Shown here in pieces: positions 1 through 8,229 of a stretch of DNA of 64,000 nt. Numbering within the stretch: the stretch's first letter is position 1; every line of letters starts with the position of its first letter. The stretch lies in assembly GCA_963802915.1 (NCBI GenBank), contig CAWDKQ010000007.1:310001-374000 (forward strand). Direction: 5' to 3'. The notes under the pieces were generated by a model. That model was not told the origin of the DNA and searched no databases. It worked only from the letters and a program-made list of their open reading frames with translations. The DNA comes from JAICMB01 sp963802915 (GTDB lineage: Bacteria; Acidobacteriota; Terriglobia; Bryobacterales; Bryobacteraceae). Position numbers and translations under genes: made by a program.

Positions 1-2
1 AG

Positions 3-143
3 CCGGCCAAGGTCATCGATATTATGGAAGCCCTCAAGCAGAGCCTCGCGATCGCCAAGAAGCCGGCTGCTTCGGCTCCGGCGATGAGCGAGGCCGCGGG
101 TGAGGAAGAGGTCAAGCCGAAGAAGCGGGCGCGGAAGGGTTGA
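3..143 (+). CDS. ku: Ku protein, C-terminal fragment (5' end outside the window)
   Basis: Frame 3 is open from the window edge to TGA at 141-143. The translation, beginning PAKVIDIMEALKQSLAIAKK and ending in a Lys/Arg/Glu-rich tail, matches the C-terminal helix and basic tail of bacterial Ku. Ku is the homodimeric DNA-end-binding protein of non-homologous end joining. Only the last 46 residues are visible, so the core DNA-binding ring cannot be judged. A stand-alone LigD-type polymerase domain at about 11.7-12.6 kb supports the assignment. Confidence 0.72.
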   Translation, partial: PAKVIDIMEALKQSLAIAKKPAASAPAMSEAAGEEEVKPKKRARKG

Positions 144-147
144 GGGC

Positions 148-180
148 GTTGTTAGTTCGTAGTTCAGGGTTCGTCGTTTC
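148..180. repeat. GTTC-rich intergenic filler at a convergent junction
   Basis: Between the stop of the Ku gene and the 3' end of the VOC gene lies a short run made of degenerate copies of TAGTTCGTAGTTC and GTTCGTCGTT. Similar strings occur at two other convergent gene ends in this window (28848-28868 and 62211-62235). No terminator with a T-tract is visible. Confidence 0.4.
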
Positions 181-577
181 AGGCGTGTTGGTATTGGCCT
201 TGGCCTTTTTCGACGTGCTTCCAATTCAGTTGCGCTAAATATAACGGGTTTCCGTCCGGATCTTCGAAAGCTACGAAAGAGCCTGACTTGCTTTCGTTCA
301 CCGGTCCATTGAAATGCACTCCCTTCTTTTGGAGCGCTTTCATCGCTTCATGAATGGAGCCTTCCAGTTCGAGTCCAATCGACATGTAGCCTTTTCTTCG
401 CGCGGGCGACTCTTCCGAGGCGGGATGCAGGCCTATGGTTAGGCCCTTATCAACTTCGATAGCGGCCCAGTGGTCGCCGAATCGATAGGCCAGTTTGAGC
501 CCCAGCGTTTCGCTGTAGAAACGTACTGCGCGGTCCATGTTGGATACGGTAATGGTGACGTTGCCGCTCGAGAACAT
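179..577 (-). CDS. VOC-superfamily (glyoxalase/bleomycin-resistance-like) protein
   Basis: A 132-residue protein with the beta-alpha-beta-beta-beta arrangement of the vicinal oxygen chelate fold. The N-terminus contains the typical MDRAVRFYSETLGLKLAYRF segment, and the second half has the usual FEDPDGNPLYLAQ strand. VOC proteins bind a divalent metal and act as lyases, dioxygenases or drug-binding proteins; the substrate cannot be read from the sequence. The length fits a single-repeat member that would dimerise. The start is ATG on the minus strand with a GGAGGGGG-like ribosome site just upstream. It lies 15 bases after the VanZ-like gene in the same direction, so co-transcription is likely. 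Confidence 0.85.
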   Translation of the reverse strand: MFSSGNVTITVSNMDRAVRFYSETLGLKLAYRFGDHWAAIEVDKGLTIGLHPASEESPARRKGYMSIGLELEGSIHEAMKALQKKGVHFNGPVNESKSGSFVAFEDPDGNPLYLAQLNWKHVEKGQGQYQHA

Positions 578-592
578 GAGAATTCCCCCTCC

Positions 593-1660
593 TTAGTTTC
601 TTACAGAACGGAGCGACCAGAAAACCCAACCGATTAAGACGGCAATGATGGGATCGGTGATCTCGGCGGAGTGGACGGGCGTGTAGAGCTGGATCGCTTC
701 AATCGAGGCGAGCAGAATCGCAGTTGTCGCCACAGCGAATGCGAGCCGCATGCCGGATTCACGGATCAGCCAGATAAGCGCGCCGTAGACGAAGACCTTG
801 CCGAGCAGGATGGTGAGCGCCGGTTCCCATTCGAGGAGAAGAGAGGCTTGAAAAGGAAGCCAGGAGAAGTGCTGCGGCATGCTGAGAAAGTCGAATGGCG
901 CGAGGCCGCGTATCGTAATGGCGATTGCCAGGAACACGGCTACTGGCGCGGGGCGGAATCGCATCATGCAGCCAGCCAGGAAGACTGCGGCGGCGCCGGC
1001 GATCTCGAGAATACTCGCGCTACGCGTGAAGATCACGAGTTTCAAGGGGAACAGTAATAGCAGCGCGCCTAGCAGTATGATCCGGCGTTTTCGCGGAATA
1101 TCCAGTGAATCGATCACGGGGACTAGCGCGGCCGCGGCCGCAATGCTCAGGAGCGCGTCGGCTGGACGGCCTCGCTGAAGTGTTCCGAGTCGTGGGAGGA
1201 ACGGGAAACACTGCGCGAAGATCCAGCAGATCAGAAGCAGGATGGAATCTGGACGTTTGACCGTTGCGTGGAGGGTCTCTCTTCGCCACAACAGACCGGC
1301 GGCGGCGCCGATTGCAGTGCCGATGGTGTCACTAGTAATGTCCATCAAACTGGCATCGCGGCCGACCACGAAGACTTGGGAGAACTCCATGATCGTTGAG
1401 AGCGTCAATCCGAGCAGCATGGTAGACGCAAACGCCCAGCGATTCGTGAACGTCAGGAAACCGAACAGACCGACGGGCAAGTAAAGCAAAACGTTCGCGG
1501 CAATGTCCCTGACTGTCGGCCCGTCGAGGTGATGCGGCCAGGAATGTGCCAGAATCCAAAACGGACTGACGCCCGGTGGAACGGATCGGAAATGCCAGGG
1601 GTAGAGCGATCCGTAGGCGATCAGGACGAGAGTCAACAGGAGCAGACGGCCCAAGCTCAA
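593..1660 (-). CDS. VanZ-family multi-spanning membrane protein
   Basis: A 355-residue, strongly hydrophobic protein with about ten predicted membrane segments. Its N-terminal part has the VanZ pattern: a first helix, a loop with YPWHF, then DIAANVLLYLPVGLFGFL and a later ...MEFSQVFVVGRDASLMDITSDTIGTA... region (about residues 50-120). VanZ confers low-level teicoplanin resistance in enterococci, but most relatives are of unknown function. The second half looks like a repeated half ending in another VanZ-like IEAIQLYTPVHSAEITD stretch. The start is TTG at 1658-1660; no ATG is available in this frame. It is divergent from the amidohydrolase gene, with about 43 bases between. Confidence 0.8.
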   Translation of the reverse strand: MSLGRLLLLTLVLIAYGSLYPWHFRSVPPGVSPFWILAHSWPHHLDGPTVRDIAANVLLYLPVGLFGFLTFTNRWAFASTMLLGLTLSTIMEFSQVFVVGRDASLMDITSDTIGTAIGAAAGLLWRRETLHATVKRPDSILLLICWIFAQCFPFLPRLGTLQRGRPADALLSIAAAAALVPVIDSLDIPRKRRIILLGALLLLFPLKLVIFTRSASILEIAGAAAVFLAGCMMRFRPAPVAVFLAIAITIRGLAPFDFLSMPQHFSWLPFQASLLLEWEPALTILLGKVFVYGALIWLIRESGMRLAFAVATTAILLASIEAIQLYTPVHSAEITDPIIAVLIGWVFWSLRSVRN

Positions 1661-1661
1661 T

Positions 1662-1701
1662 CATACGTGCTCAACATACGCGGGCGTGATAGCATACGCG
1701 G
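1662..1701. repeat. Direct repeats CATACGCGG in a divergent promoter region
   Basis: CATACGCGG occurs at 1675-1683 and again at 1693-1701, with a related CATACGTG at 1662-1669. The copies lie in the roughly 40 bases between two divergent genes and the last reaches to 2 bases before the ATG at 1704. They could be a regulator site, but no adjacent regulator gene points to one. Confidence 0.35.
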
Positions 1702-1703
1702 TT

Positions 1704-3194
1704 ATGATTCGATTCCTTGCTGTGCTTCTCGCGGTAGGTGTGCTTGGAGCACAACCCGTCAAGATCGTCAGCGGCAAACGCTATCCACGACTCGTGATTC
1801 GCAACGCGATCATCATTGAGGGCAACGGCACCCCCGCTTCCGGTCCCAAGGACATCGTGATTGAAAACAACTTGATCACCGATATTGTTCCCATCGATGC
1901 GGTGTCCATTGGCCGCGGTCAAGGCACACGGCCGAAGGGTGACGTCGAGATCGATGCTGCGGGCAAGTATGTGATGCCGGGGCTCATCAATGCGCACGGT
2001 CACACGCAGGACGAACGCGGCGGCATTCCCCAGCCGGTCGAGTACGAATTGAAGCTGTGGCTTTCCTGTGGCATCACGACGGTGCGAGACGTCGGGAGCG
2101 ATACGAAAAAAACAATGGAACTTCGCAGGCAGAGCGCCGAGGGTGAGATCGCGTGTCCGCGCCTGTTTGTCTATCCGATGTTCAATGGCCGCGTGACACC
2201 TCGAAACGCGGAAGAAGCTCGCGCGCGGGTTCGGGAGTTCAAGGCGATGGGTGCCGATGGTGTCAAACTGCTCGGCGTATATCGCGATGTCATGGAAGCG
2301 ATGGAGGACGAATCTCACAAGCTTGGACTGAGAGTGGCGCACCATGTCGGGGTCGAAGAGACCAACGCGTGGGATGACATCAAGTTTGGTACTACCAGCA
2401 TCGAGCATTGGTACGGTATTCCCGATGCGGCCATTGAAAGCGGTCGTCAGAACTTTCCCCCGACTTACAACTACAGCAATGAGACCGATCGCTTCCGTTA
2501 TGCAGGTCACTTATGGCGGGAGGCGAATTGGGATCGCTTAATGGACGTTTTCGACGGCATGATTAAGGCCAATGTGGCGTGTGACCCGACTCTCGACATT
2601 TACGAAGCGAGCCGCGATCTGCAACGCGCCCAGAATCAGCCGTGGTTTAGAGATTACCTGCACCCTACGCTGGCGAAGTACTTCGAGCCCAACATCGCGA
2701 ATCATGGATCGTACTTTTTCGGATGGACGTCGACCGATGAAGTTTTCTGGAAAGAGAACTATCGCATCTGGATGGCAGCGCTGAAGGAGTTCGGGCGGCG
2801 CGGAGGTTTGATCGGATGCGGCGACGATGCCGGTTTCATCTATCAAATGTATGGTTTCGGCTTGATTCGAGAGCTGGAATTACAGCAGGAAGCGGGTTTC
2901 CAGCCTCTCGCGGTGATCCAGCACGCGACCGCCAATAACGCCAAGATTCTGGGGCAGGAGGGCCGCCTCGGGCGCGTGCGAACCGGATATGCGGCCGATA
3001 TTCTGGTCGTAAACGGCAATCCACTGGAGAACCTCAAGGTTCTGTATCCGACCGGCGTCGATGAGATTCAGAATGGAAAGCCGGTCCACACGGGAGGCGT
3101 GGAGTGGACTATCAAGGATGGCATTCCATATCACGCTCCAACCCTGCTCGTGGAGGTGAAGGAGATGGTCGCCAAGGCGCGAGCGAGTAAGTAG
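1704..3194 (+). CDS. Secreted amidohydrolase (imidazolonepropionase-like metal hydrolase)
   Basis: I place the start at ATG 1704 rather than GTG 1686 because it yields a clean signal peptide (MIRFLAVLLAVGVLGAQ) and a 496-residue protein. The metal-dependent hydrolase fold is evident: a beta-sandwich piece, then PGLINAHGHTQDE with the HxH metal pair (about residue 100), a Lys in GVKLLG, His residues in VAHHVG and TSIEHW, and an Asp in CGDDAGF. The C-terminal strand GRVRTGYAADILVVNGNPLE returns to the sandwich domain. Relatives hydrolyse amide or imide bonds of cyclic substrates or Xaa-Pro peptides; the substrate here is unknown. Export suggests action on external amides or peptides. Confidence 0.86.
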   Translation: MIRFLAVLLAVGVLGAQPVKIVSGKRYPRLVIRNAIIIEGNGTPASGPKDIVIENNLITDIVPIDAVSIGRGQGTRPKGDVEIDAAGKYVMPGLINAHGHTQDERGGIPQPVEYELKLWLSCGITTVRDVGSDTKKTMELRRQSAEGEIACPRLFVYPMFNGRVTPRNAEEARARVREFKAMGADGVKLLGVYRDVMEAMEDESHKLGLRVAHHVGVEETNAWDDIKFGTTSIEHWYGIPDAAIESGRQNFPPTYNYSNETDRFRYAGHLWREANWDRLMDVFDGMIKANVACDPTLDIYEASRDLQRAQNQPWFRDYLHPTLAKYFEPNIANHGSYFFGWTSTDEVFWKENYRIWMAALKEFGRRGGLIGCGDDAGFIYQMYGFGLIRELELQQEAGFQPLAVIQHATANNAKILGQEGRLGRVRTGYAADILVVNGNPLENLKVLYPTGVDEIQNGKPVHTGGVEWTIKDGIPYHAPTLLVEVKEMVAKARASK

Positions 3195-3323
3195 CCGTTA
3201 CGGTACAAGTCCGGCCTCAGACAGACTTCTCTGCTTCCCAACTTCCTGGTATCATTACACTAACATCCGGGCTAAGGTCCGGAGAAGAATAACAAATAGC
3301 CCACAAGGCCAAAAGGAAAAAGC

Positions 3324-3629
3324 ATGGAAAAGCTGGCGCAGAACATACAGGAAGCTTTTCTAAACAACGCGCGGAAAGACAAAGTCTTTCTGACTATTTA
3401 CTTGATGAGCGGCGTTAAACTCTCAGGGCGCATAAAGAGCTTCGACAAATACTCGGTCGTACTTGAGACCAACAATCAGGAGCAACTGATCTTCAAGCAT
3501 GCGATATCGACGGTAGTGGTCTCGAAACCGTTCCACTCATCATCAGGTCCCCAACAATCTACCTCCGCCGCCCCGATGGCTCCGCACGTGCCTGGGCCGC
3601 CTGTACCCGCTCAGACAGCGGAGGAGTAA
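3324..3629 (+). CDS. hfq: RNA chaperone Hfq
   Basis: A 101-residue protein with a complete Sm core. The Sm1 segment is about residues 8-50 (VFLTIYLMSGVKLSGRIKSF), and Sm2 contains IFKHAISTVV, equivalent to the YKHAIST signature that forms the uridine-binding pocket. The last 30 residues are a Pro/Ser/Ala-rich disordered tail. Hfq forms a hexameric ring that helps small RNAs pair with mRNA. An AAGGAAAA ribosome site lies at about 3312-3319. The leader contains a small TCCGG...CCGGA hairpin near 3267-3284. It sits directly before hflX, the conserved hfq-hflX order. Confidence 0.95.
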   Translation: MEKLAQNIQEAFLNNARKDKVFLTIYLMSGVKLSGRIKSFDKYSVVLETNNQEQLIFKHAISTVVVSKPFHSSSGPQQSTSAAPMAPHVPGPPVPAQTAEE

Positions 3630-3639
3630 GTAACTCGGG

Positions 3640-4977
3640 TTGACAGCACCCGGGCAAGAACGAGCGATTCTGGTCGGGCTCGACATCACGTCGCGCCCGC
3701 GCAAAATTACACAGGGGTCTGTCGAGGCTCCGCCTTTTACGGCTGAGGAGTCTATCGAGGAGCTGAAAACGCTCGCTGAGAGCGCTGGCGCGGCAGTCGA
3801 AGGGTCGGTGCTTCAAGCGCGTCCGGCGCCCGACGCGGCGACGCTTATCGGCTCCGGAAAGCTCAATGAATTAAAGGAATACGTGTCGGCGGCCCAAGCC
3901 GACATGGTCCTATTCGACACCGACCTCAGCCCCACGCAGCTCCGCAATCTGGAGCGCGCGCTCGACTGTAAAATCCTCGACCGTACGCAACTGATCCTCG
4001 ACATCTTCGCACGGCGAGCGCGGACACGGGAAGGTCAGCTTCAGGTGGAGCTCGCGCAGTTGAATTACCTGCTTCCGCGGCTTACCGGAGCCGGCGTTCA
4101 GATGTCGAGGCTGGGCGGCGGCATCGGGACACGTGGACCGGGCGAGACCAAGCTGGAGACGGACCGGCGGAGGATCCGCACGCGGATCAAGAAATTGAAT
4201 GACGATCTGGAGCACGTGCGAGCGGGCCGGCAAATCCAGCGCCGGCAGCGACAATCGGTTCCACTTGCCACAATTGCGTTGGTCGGTTACACGAATGCGG
4301 GAAAATCCACTTTATTCAATCGACTAACAGGCGCCGGAGTGTTGGCGGATGCGAAAATGTTCGCGACGCTCAACCCCACGGTCCGGCATATCACTTTACC
4401 TTCGCGGAGAACGGTCCTGCTCAGCGATACGGTCGGCTTCATCCGCAACCTGCCCGCAACGCTGGTGAAAGCCTTTCGCGCCACCCTGGAAGAGGTGGTG
4501 GAAGCTTCGCTGTTGCTGCACGTAGTGGATGTTGCGGCGCCGCACGCAGCGCAGCAGACTGCTCACGTCACCAGCGTTCTGCACGAGATCGGGGCGGGAG
4601 AGACGCGACAGATCCTGGTGCTGAACAAAGTGGATCTGCTGCCGGACGGCGGGGGGCAGGGCGATGGGGATTCTCTGGTTCTGGCGCAGCGAATTCTTGG
4701 AGAGGCGAGGACGCCCGAAATGTCCGGTGCGGTCGCGGTCGCAGGGCGCACGGGGGCCGGTGTCGACGTGCTGATGGCGGCGATGGATCGATCGCTGGCA
4801 CTCGATCCGGTGTCGCGCGTCCGATTCCGTTTGCCCGCGGCCGAAGGCGGACTGCTTCATTTGCTTCACGAACACGGCCGGGTGCTTTCCAGCGCATACA
4901 ACGACGATGTTTGCGACGTGGAGGCCGAGGTGCCGGAATCCATTAAAAGGCGTCTCACAAAATATGTCGCCGAATGA
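3640..4977 (+). CDS. hflX: Ribosome-associated GTPase HflX
   Basis: A 445-residue protein starting at TTG 3640, ten bases after hfq. The N-terminal HflX domain (about 1-200) includes the glycine-rich SRLGGGIGTRGPGETKLETD linker region. The G domain follows with G1 GYTNAGKST (about 215-223), G3 DTVGF and G4 NKVD, then a C-terminal region. HflX binds the ribosomal E-site region and splits or rescues stalled 70S ribosomes, especially under heat stress. All GTP-binding motifs are intact. Co-transcription with hfq is likely. Confidence 0.95.
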   Translation: MTAPGQERAILVGLDITSRPRKITQGSVEAPPFTAEESIEELKTLAESAGAAVEGSVLQARPAPDAATLIGSGKLNELKEYVSAAQADMVLFDTDLSPTQLRNLERALDCKILDRTQLILDIFARRARTREGQLQVELAQLNYLLPRLTGAGVQMSRLGGGIGTRGPGETKLETDRRRIRTRIKKLNDDLEHVRAGRQIQRRQRQSVPLATIALVGYTNAGKSTLFNRLTGAGVLADAKMFATLNPTVRHITLPSRRTVLLSDTVGFIRNLPATLVKAFRATLEEVVEASLLLHVVDVAAPHAAQQTAHVTSVLHEIGAGETRQILVLNKVDLLPDGGGQGDGDSLVLAQRILGEARTPEMSGAVAVAGRTGAGVDVLMAAMDRSLALDPVSRVRFRLPAAEGGLLHLLHEHGRVLSSAYNDDVCDVEAEVPESIKRRLTKYVAE

Positions 4978-5002
4978 TATTCTGGCGGTAGCGTAACGGT
5001 CG

Positions 5003-5665
5003 ATGAACGTTCCCAACGCACTCACGTTACTACGAATCTTTTTTGTCCCGCTGCTGGTGGCTGCACTGGTCCAGCAGGACATGTCAATTCGTGTGCATGG
5101 CGACGTGGTGATTACGAATGCAATCGTGGCATTGATCATTTTTCTTGTGGCGGCGGGGACCGATCTGCTCGACGGATATCTGGCGCGGCGCTGGGGACAG
5201 ATCACGACGGTTGGAACGCTGTTGGATCCGATTGCGGATAAGCTTCTGATTTCGGCGGCGCTCATTTCGCTGGTACAGATCAAGATGGTGCCGGCGTGGA
5301 TGGTGGTGCTGATCATCGGGCGGGAGTTTGCGGTGTCGGGGTTGCGCAGCATTGCGGCGGCGGAAGGCTATACGATCCGCGCCAGCGATCTGGGGAAGAC
5401 GAAGATGATCTTCCAGGTGATCGCGATTTCGATGGTGTTGCTGACCGTGCGGTTTCCGAACTTAATGTGGTTTGCGATGTTGTGGATGTGGGGCGTGGTG
5501 GTGTTCGGGATTGTGTCGGCGGTGGAGTATTTCCGCAAATTCTGGCGTAAGGTGGACGTGCGTATTAAGAAGCGTCGCCGTCGGGAGTTGCTAAGGGCGG
5601 AGCGCCGGAGGCAGAGAGAAGCCGGGGAGACGCACGCGGCGGGTGTAAGCCCGATTAAGAACTAG
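5003..5665 (+). CDS. pgsA: CDP-diacylglycerol--glycerol-3-phosphate 3-phosphatidyltransferase
   Basis: A 220-residue integral membrane enzyme that makes phosphatidylglycerol phosphate from CDP-diacylglycerol and glycerol 3-phosphate. The CDP-alcohol phosphotransferase signature is intact: TDLLDGYLARRWGQ followed by GTLLDPIADKLL, giving D-x2-DG-x2-AR-x8-G-x3-D-x3-D (about residues 51-75). It starts with a typical NVPNALTLLRIFFVPLL helix. The C-terminal 35 residues are very basic, an extension beyond the usual 180-residue family length. It lies 25 bases after hflX on the same strand. Confidence 0.93.
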   Translation: MNVPNALTLLRIFFVPLLVAALVQQDMSIRVHGDVVITNAIVALIIFLVAAGTDLLDGYLARRWGQITTVGTLLDPIADKLLISAALISLVQIKMVPAWMVVLIIGREFAVSGLRSIAAAEGYTIRASDLGKTKMIFQVIAISMVLLTVRFPNLMWFAMLWMWGVVVFGIVSAVEYFRKFWRKVDVRIKKRRRRELLRAERRRQREAGETHAAGVSPIKN

Positions 5666-5715
5666 TGTCGCAAAGGCCAACGTTAAGCTCGAAACGGCGC
5701 ATTAGAGGAAGACAC

Positions 5716-5961
5716 ATGGATAGACAACAAGCTCATCAGTTACTGGATCAGCTCGGTCCAGCCCAGTTCGAGGCTGTCGCAAAGCTGCTGGAGGTGATGA
5801 TTCGCGACGATGACGAGGAACTGAGCGCGGAGGACCGCGACGCTATCGCCGCTTCGCGTGAATACTTCCGGCAGAATCCGGAAGGCGGCATTTCCTTTGA
5901 GCAGGTGGTCGCTGAGTGCGGCTTCACCATGGACCAAGTTCGCCACCATCACGACGAGTAA
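5716..5961 (+). CDS. Small acidic antitoxin-like protein of a RelE-type pair
   Basis: An 81-residue, strongly acidic protein (MDRQQAHQLLDQLGPAQFEA...). A GAGGAAG ribosome site sits just before ATG 5716, so this start is preferred to upstream in-frame codons that overlap pgsA. The first half reads as a helical region with a DDDEELSAEDRDAIAASREYF block common in antitoxins that partner RelE/ParE toxins. No ribbon-helix-helix is clear. Its stop overlaps the toxin reading frame, as in typical type II toxin-antitoxin operons. Role inferred mainly from the neighbour. Confidence 0.7.
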   Translation: MDRQQAHQLLDQLGPAQFEAVAKLLEVMIRDDDEELSAEDRDAIAASREYFRQNPEGGISFEQVVAECGFTMDQVRHHHDE

Positions 5962-5969
5962 TCTCAGAA

Positions 5970-6218
5970 TTGAAGAGAATCCGCTTTCAACCAAGGGTTG
6001 CCGAAGAGGTTCGTGCAATCGAGCAACGCGCCGCGCTTAACATTCTCGGTGTGATTCATCGCTATGCTGCAACTGGCGCTGGTAGAGTAAAGCCGCTCGG
6101 CGGCGAGTTCGAAGGTTTATATCGCCTGCGCGTCGGGAAGCACCGCGTTATCTTCGAGGAGACGGAAGACACTATCACAGTCCATCGAGTCCGGGACCGC
6201 CGCGACGCCTATCGCTGA
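5970..6218 (+). CDS. RelE/ParE-family toxin
   Basis: The conserved part reads IRFQPRVAEEVRAIEQRAAL, then LGGEFEGLYRLRVGKHRVIF and a C-terminal ITVHRVRDRRDAYR, which is the compact RelE/ParE fold of about 82 residues. RelE-type toxins cut mRNA in the ribosome, while ParE types block gyrase; sequence alone does not decide, though the Arg/His-rich C-terminus resembles RelE. I favour TTG 5970; an upstream ATG at 5916 would overlap the antitoxin by 46 bases and add a non-conserved, proline-rich leader. It is translationally coupled to the upstream antitoxin. Confidence 0.8.
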   Translation: MKRIRFQPRVAEEVRAIEQRAALNILGVIHRYAATGAGRVKPLGGEFEGLYRLRVGKHRVIFEETEDTITVHRVRDRRDAYR

Positions 6219-6258
6219 TTGCTCTGCGTTCAGGATTCCAAGCCGGCGAATAGAAACC

Positions 6259-7146
6259 TCACCCTGGCTGCTCCGCAGGCGGGGCGGGGGTTTCGATTTG
6301 AAACTGAGTCGGCGTGAAGGTTACCGTTCGCACTTGCGACTTGGGACCGATCGGGCCGGTCGGTTTTCCATTGAATTTCACGTCGAGGCCGCCGGCGTTG
6401 CCGATTCTTAGCCTGGCGTTGTCTTTGGCGGCGAAGGTCTTGGTCTCACCTGGCTGTAGCAGGCCGCTGAACACGTATTTTCCATCGGCTGTGAGCGAGA
6501 TCCAAGTGAGTTCGTTGGCCGCAATGTCGAGGGTGATCTTGTCGTCGGGATTCGCGACCGGCGGCGTTGGGGGCGCCGGCGCTGGCGCAGCCGCCGTGGG
6601 TGTTTCCTGCTGAGGTGCGTCCGGAGTTGGCTTAACTTCGGTGGGGGGCGGCGCGACTGCCGGAGCAGCCGGCTCCGTCTTGGGCGCCGGTGGAGGCGCT
6701 TTCGCGACAACTTGCGCGGCGGCACGGGTTTCTTGTGTCCGGTGCCACCACATGTACAATCCGGTGGAACCGATCAAGGCCAGGATCAACATGATGACAT
6801 AGCCAAAGGTGGACGGTGCCCAACGCCGGCCCGATCGCTCCGGAGCGGGGGCTGATGCAGCGATGGCTTTCAACAGCTCGTCGTCCTGCTCTACGGGAGC
6901 CGCAGGCTCTTCCGCGTCGAGGACATCTTCGACTTCGTCGACAACTTTATTCGAATCGGTGGATAGCGCGGCGGCGTACTGCCGCACGAAGCTTTTGTAG
7001 AAAAAGCCGCCTGGGATCGCAGTGCGATCGCCGCTCTCGATCGCTTCGAGGTATTTACGGTTGATTCGCGTACTGGCGGCTACCTCGTCCAGTGTCAGGC
7101 CGCGCTGTTGTCGTGCGCGGCGGACAATCTCGGCAATGGAGTCCAT
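6259..7146 (-). CDS. RodZ-like protein: cytoplasmic HTH, one TM helix, Pro-rich linker, C-terminal beta domain
   Basis: 295 residues. Residues 1-70 are a RodZ-type HTH_25 (AEIVRRARQQRGLTLDEVAA...). A single membrane helix (FGYVIMLILALIGSTGLYMWW, about 111-131) is followed by a Pro/Ala-rich periplasmic linker (about 145-200) and a C-terminal DUF4115-like domain with WISLTADGKYVFSGLLQPGE. RodZ links MreB filaments to the elongation machinery and sets rod shape. The domain order and length match short RodZ homologues; mreB is not in view. It is divergent from the glycosyltransferase gene. Confidence 0.85.
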   Translation of the reverse strand: MDSIAEIVRRARQQRGLTLDEVAASTRINRKYLEAIESGDRTAIPGGFFYKSFVRQYAAALSTDSNKVVDEVEDVLDAEEPAAPVEQDDELLKAIAASAPAPERSGRRWAPSTFGYVIMLILALIGSTGLYMWWHRTQETRAAAQVVAKAPPPAPKTEPAAPAVAPPPTEVKPTPDAPQQETPTAAAPAPAPPTPPVANPDDKITLDIAANELTWISLTADGKYVFSGLLQPGETKTFAAKDNARLRIGNAGGLDVKFNGKPTGPIGPKSQVRTVTFTPTQFQIETPAPPAEQPG

Positions 7147-7163
7147 ACACCGTCAGCTATCGG

Positions 7164-7169
7164 TATAAT
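7164..7169 (+). promoter_or_regulatory. Perfect -10 box TATAAT before the glycosyltransferase run
   Basis: TATAAT sits in the roughly 30-base space between the divergent rodZ-like and GT2 genes. Transcription would begin near 7176, at or next to the likely TTG start at 7177, implying a leaderless or nearly leaderless message. No good -35 hexamer lies 16-18 bases upstream. Confidence 0.45.
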
Positions 7170-7176
7170 AACCCAC

Positions 7177-8229
7177 TTGGGAGTCTACCGACGCGGATGC
7201 ATTTCTGTCGTCGTGGTGAATTGGAACCGGCGCGAGCTTTTGCGGGCCTGTTTACAGTCGCTTGCGGAGCAGCGGACCGCTCACCCGTTCGACGTCATAG
7301 TGGTGGATAATGGATCGGACGACGGGTCGGCGGAAATGGTACTTAAGGACTACTCCAACCGGTCCAGATTCCGTGTACAATTGATTCGTAATTCGGACAA
7401 CGTTGGATTCTGCGCTGCAAACAATCAGGGATTCGCGGTCAGCGATACTGAATTTGTAGCGTTGTTGAACAACGACGCCGAGGCGGAACCGGGCTGGCTG
7501 GATGCCCTCGCAACGGCTTTCCACGAAAGTCCGGACGTCGGAATGGCAGCGTCGAAGATTCTCGTATACGAGGATCCGAAGCGCATCGACAAGGTCGGCC
7601 ACTTGATTTACCTCGATGGACAAAATCGAGGTAGAGGAACGGGCGAGATCGACCACGGCCAGTACGACCGCGTGGAGGAAGTGCTGTGGCCCGATGGTTG
7701 CGCGGCAATGTATCGTCGCGAGATGTTGGATCATATCGGAGGGTTCGACGAGGACTTCTTTGCATACGCGGATGATGCCGAACTCGGTTTGCGTGCCCGA
7801 ATTGCGGGCTGGCGTTGTCTCTACATCCCGACGGCTATCGTCCGTCATCACCGTGGTTCCACTCTCGGCCTGCGCTCCGCGCGGCGTCTTGAGCTTATCG
7901 AACGAAACCGCGTGCTGTTGGCGGCGAAACTCTTCCCCTGGAGTCTTCTGTGGCTAAACGGCGTGTATTACATGGCAAGAATACTAACGGGAGCGTGGTG
8001 GGCGACGCGCGGAATGGGCGAAGCCGGCCTGTTTCCGGGGATCTCTGGGAAAGTAACGGTCATAGCCGCGCTCGCAACGGGCGACTTGGCGGCGCTCCGG
8101 CTGCTTCCGAAAATGTTCCAAAAGCGCAGGCAGTTCCGGCCGCTGCGAAAACTGTCGGCGCGGCAGTTGCGGACCCTCCTGCTGAGTCATCGGATTTCCT
8201 TGAAGGAGCTGAGCCGGCAGGCGAACTGA
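7177..8229 (+). CDS. Glycosyltransferase family 2 (GT-A fold)
   Basis: About 350 residues. The fold starts with CISVVVVNWNRRELLRACL, then VIVVDNGSDDGSAEMV (first DXD-like nucleotide-sugar site), NVGFCAANNQGF, LLNNDAEAEPGWLDAL (metal-binding Asp), and a C-terminal GGFDEDFFAYADDAELGLRA segment with the catalytic acid. This matches rhamnosyltransferase-like GT2 enzymes of polysaccharide synthesis. The last 70 residues are a basic amphipathic region. The frame is open back to TTG 7108, inside the divergent rodZ-like gene; TTG 7177 is preferred but unproven. It heads a compact run with two methyltransferases, suggesting a cell-surface glycan. Confidence 0.85.
   Translation: MGVYRRGCISVVVVNWNRRELLRACLQSLAEQRTAHPFDVIVVDNGSDDGSAEMVLKDYSNRSRFRVQLIRNSDNVGFCAANNQGFAVSDTEFVALLNNDAEAEPGWLDALATAFHESPDVGMAASKILVYEDPKRIDKVGHLIYLDGQNRGRGTGEIDHGQYDRVEEVLWPDGCAAMYRREMLDHIGGFDEDFFAYADDAELGLRARIAGWRCLYIPTAIVRHHRGSTLGLRSARRLELIERNRVLLAAKLFPWSLLWLNGVYYMARILTGAWWATRGMGEAGLFPGISGKVTVIAALATGDLAALRLLPKMFQKRRQFRPLRKLSARQLRTLLLSHRISLKELSRQAN

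Noticed and set aside
3241..3290. Promoter for hfq (TATCAT/TACACT near 3250-3261)
   Set aside because: No convincing -35 box at the right distance, so I did not list it as a feature.
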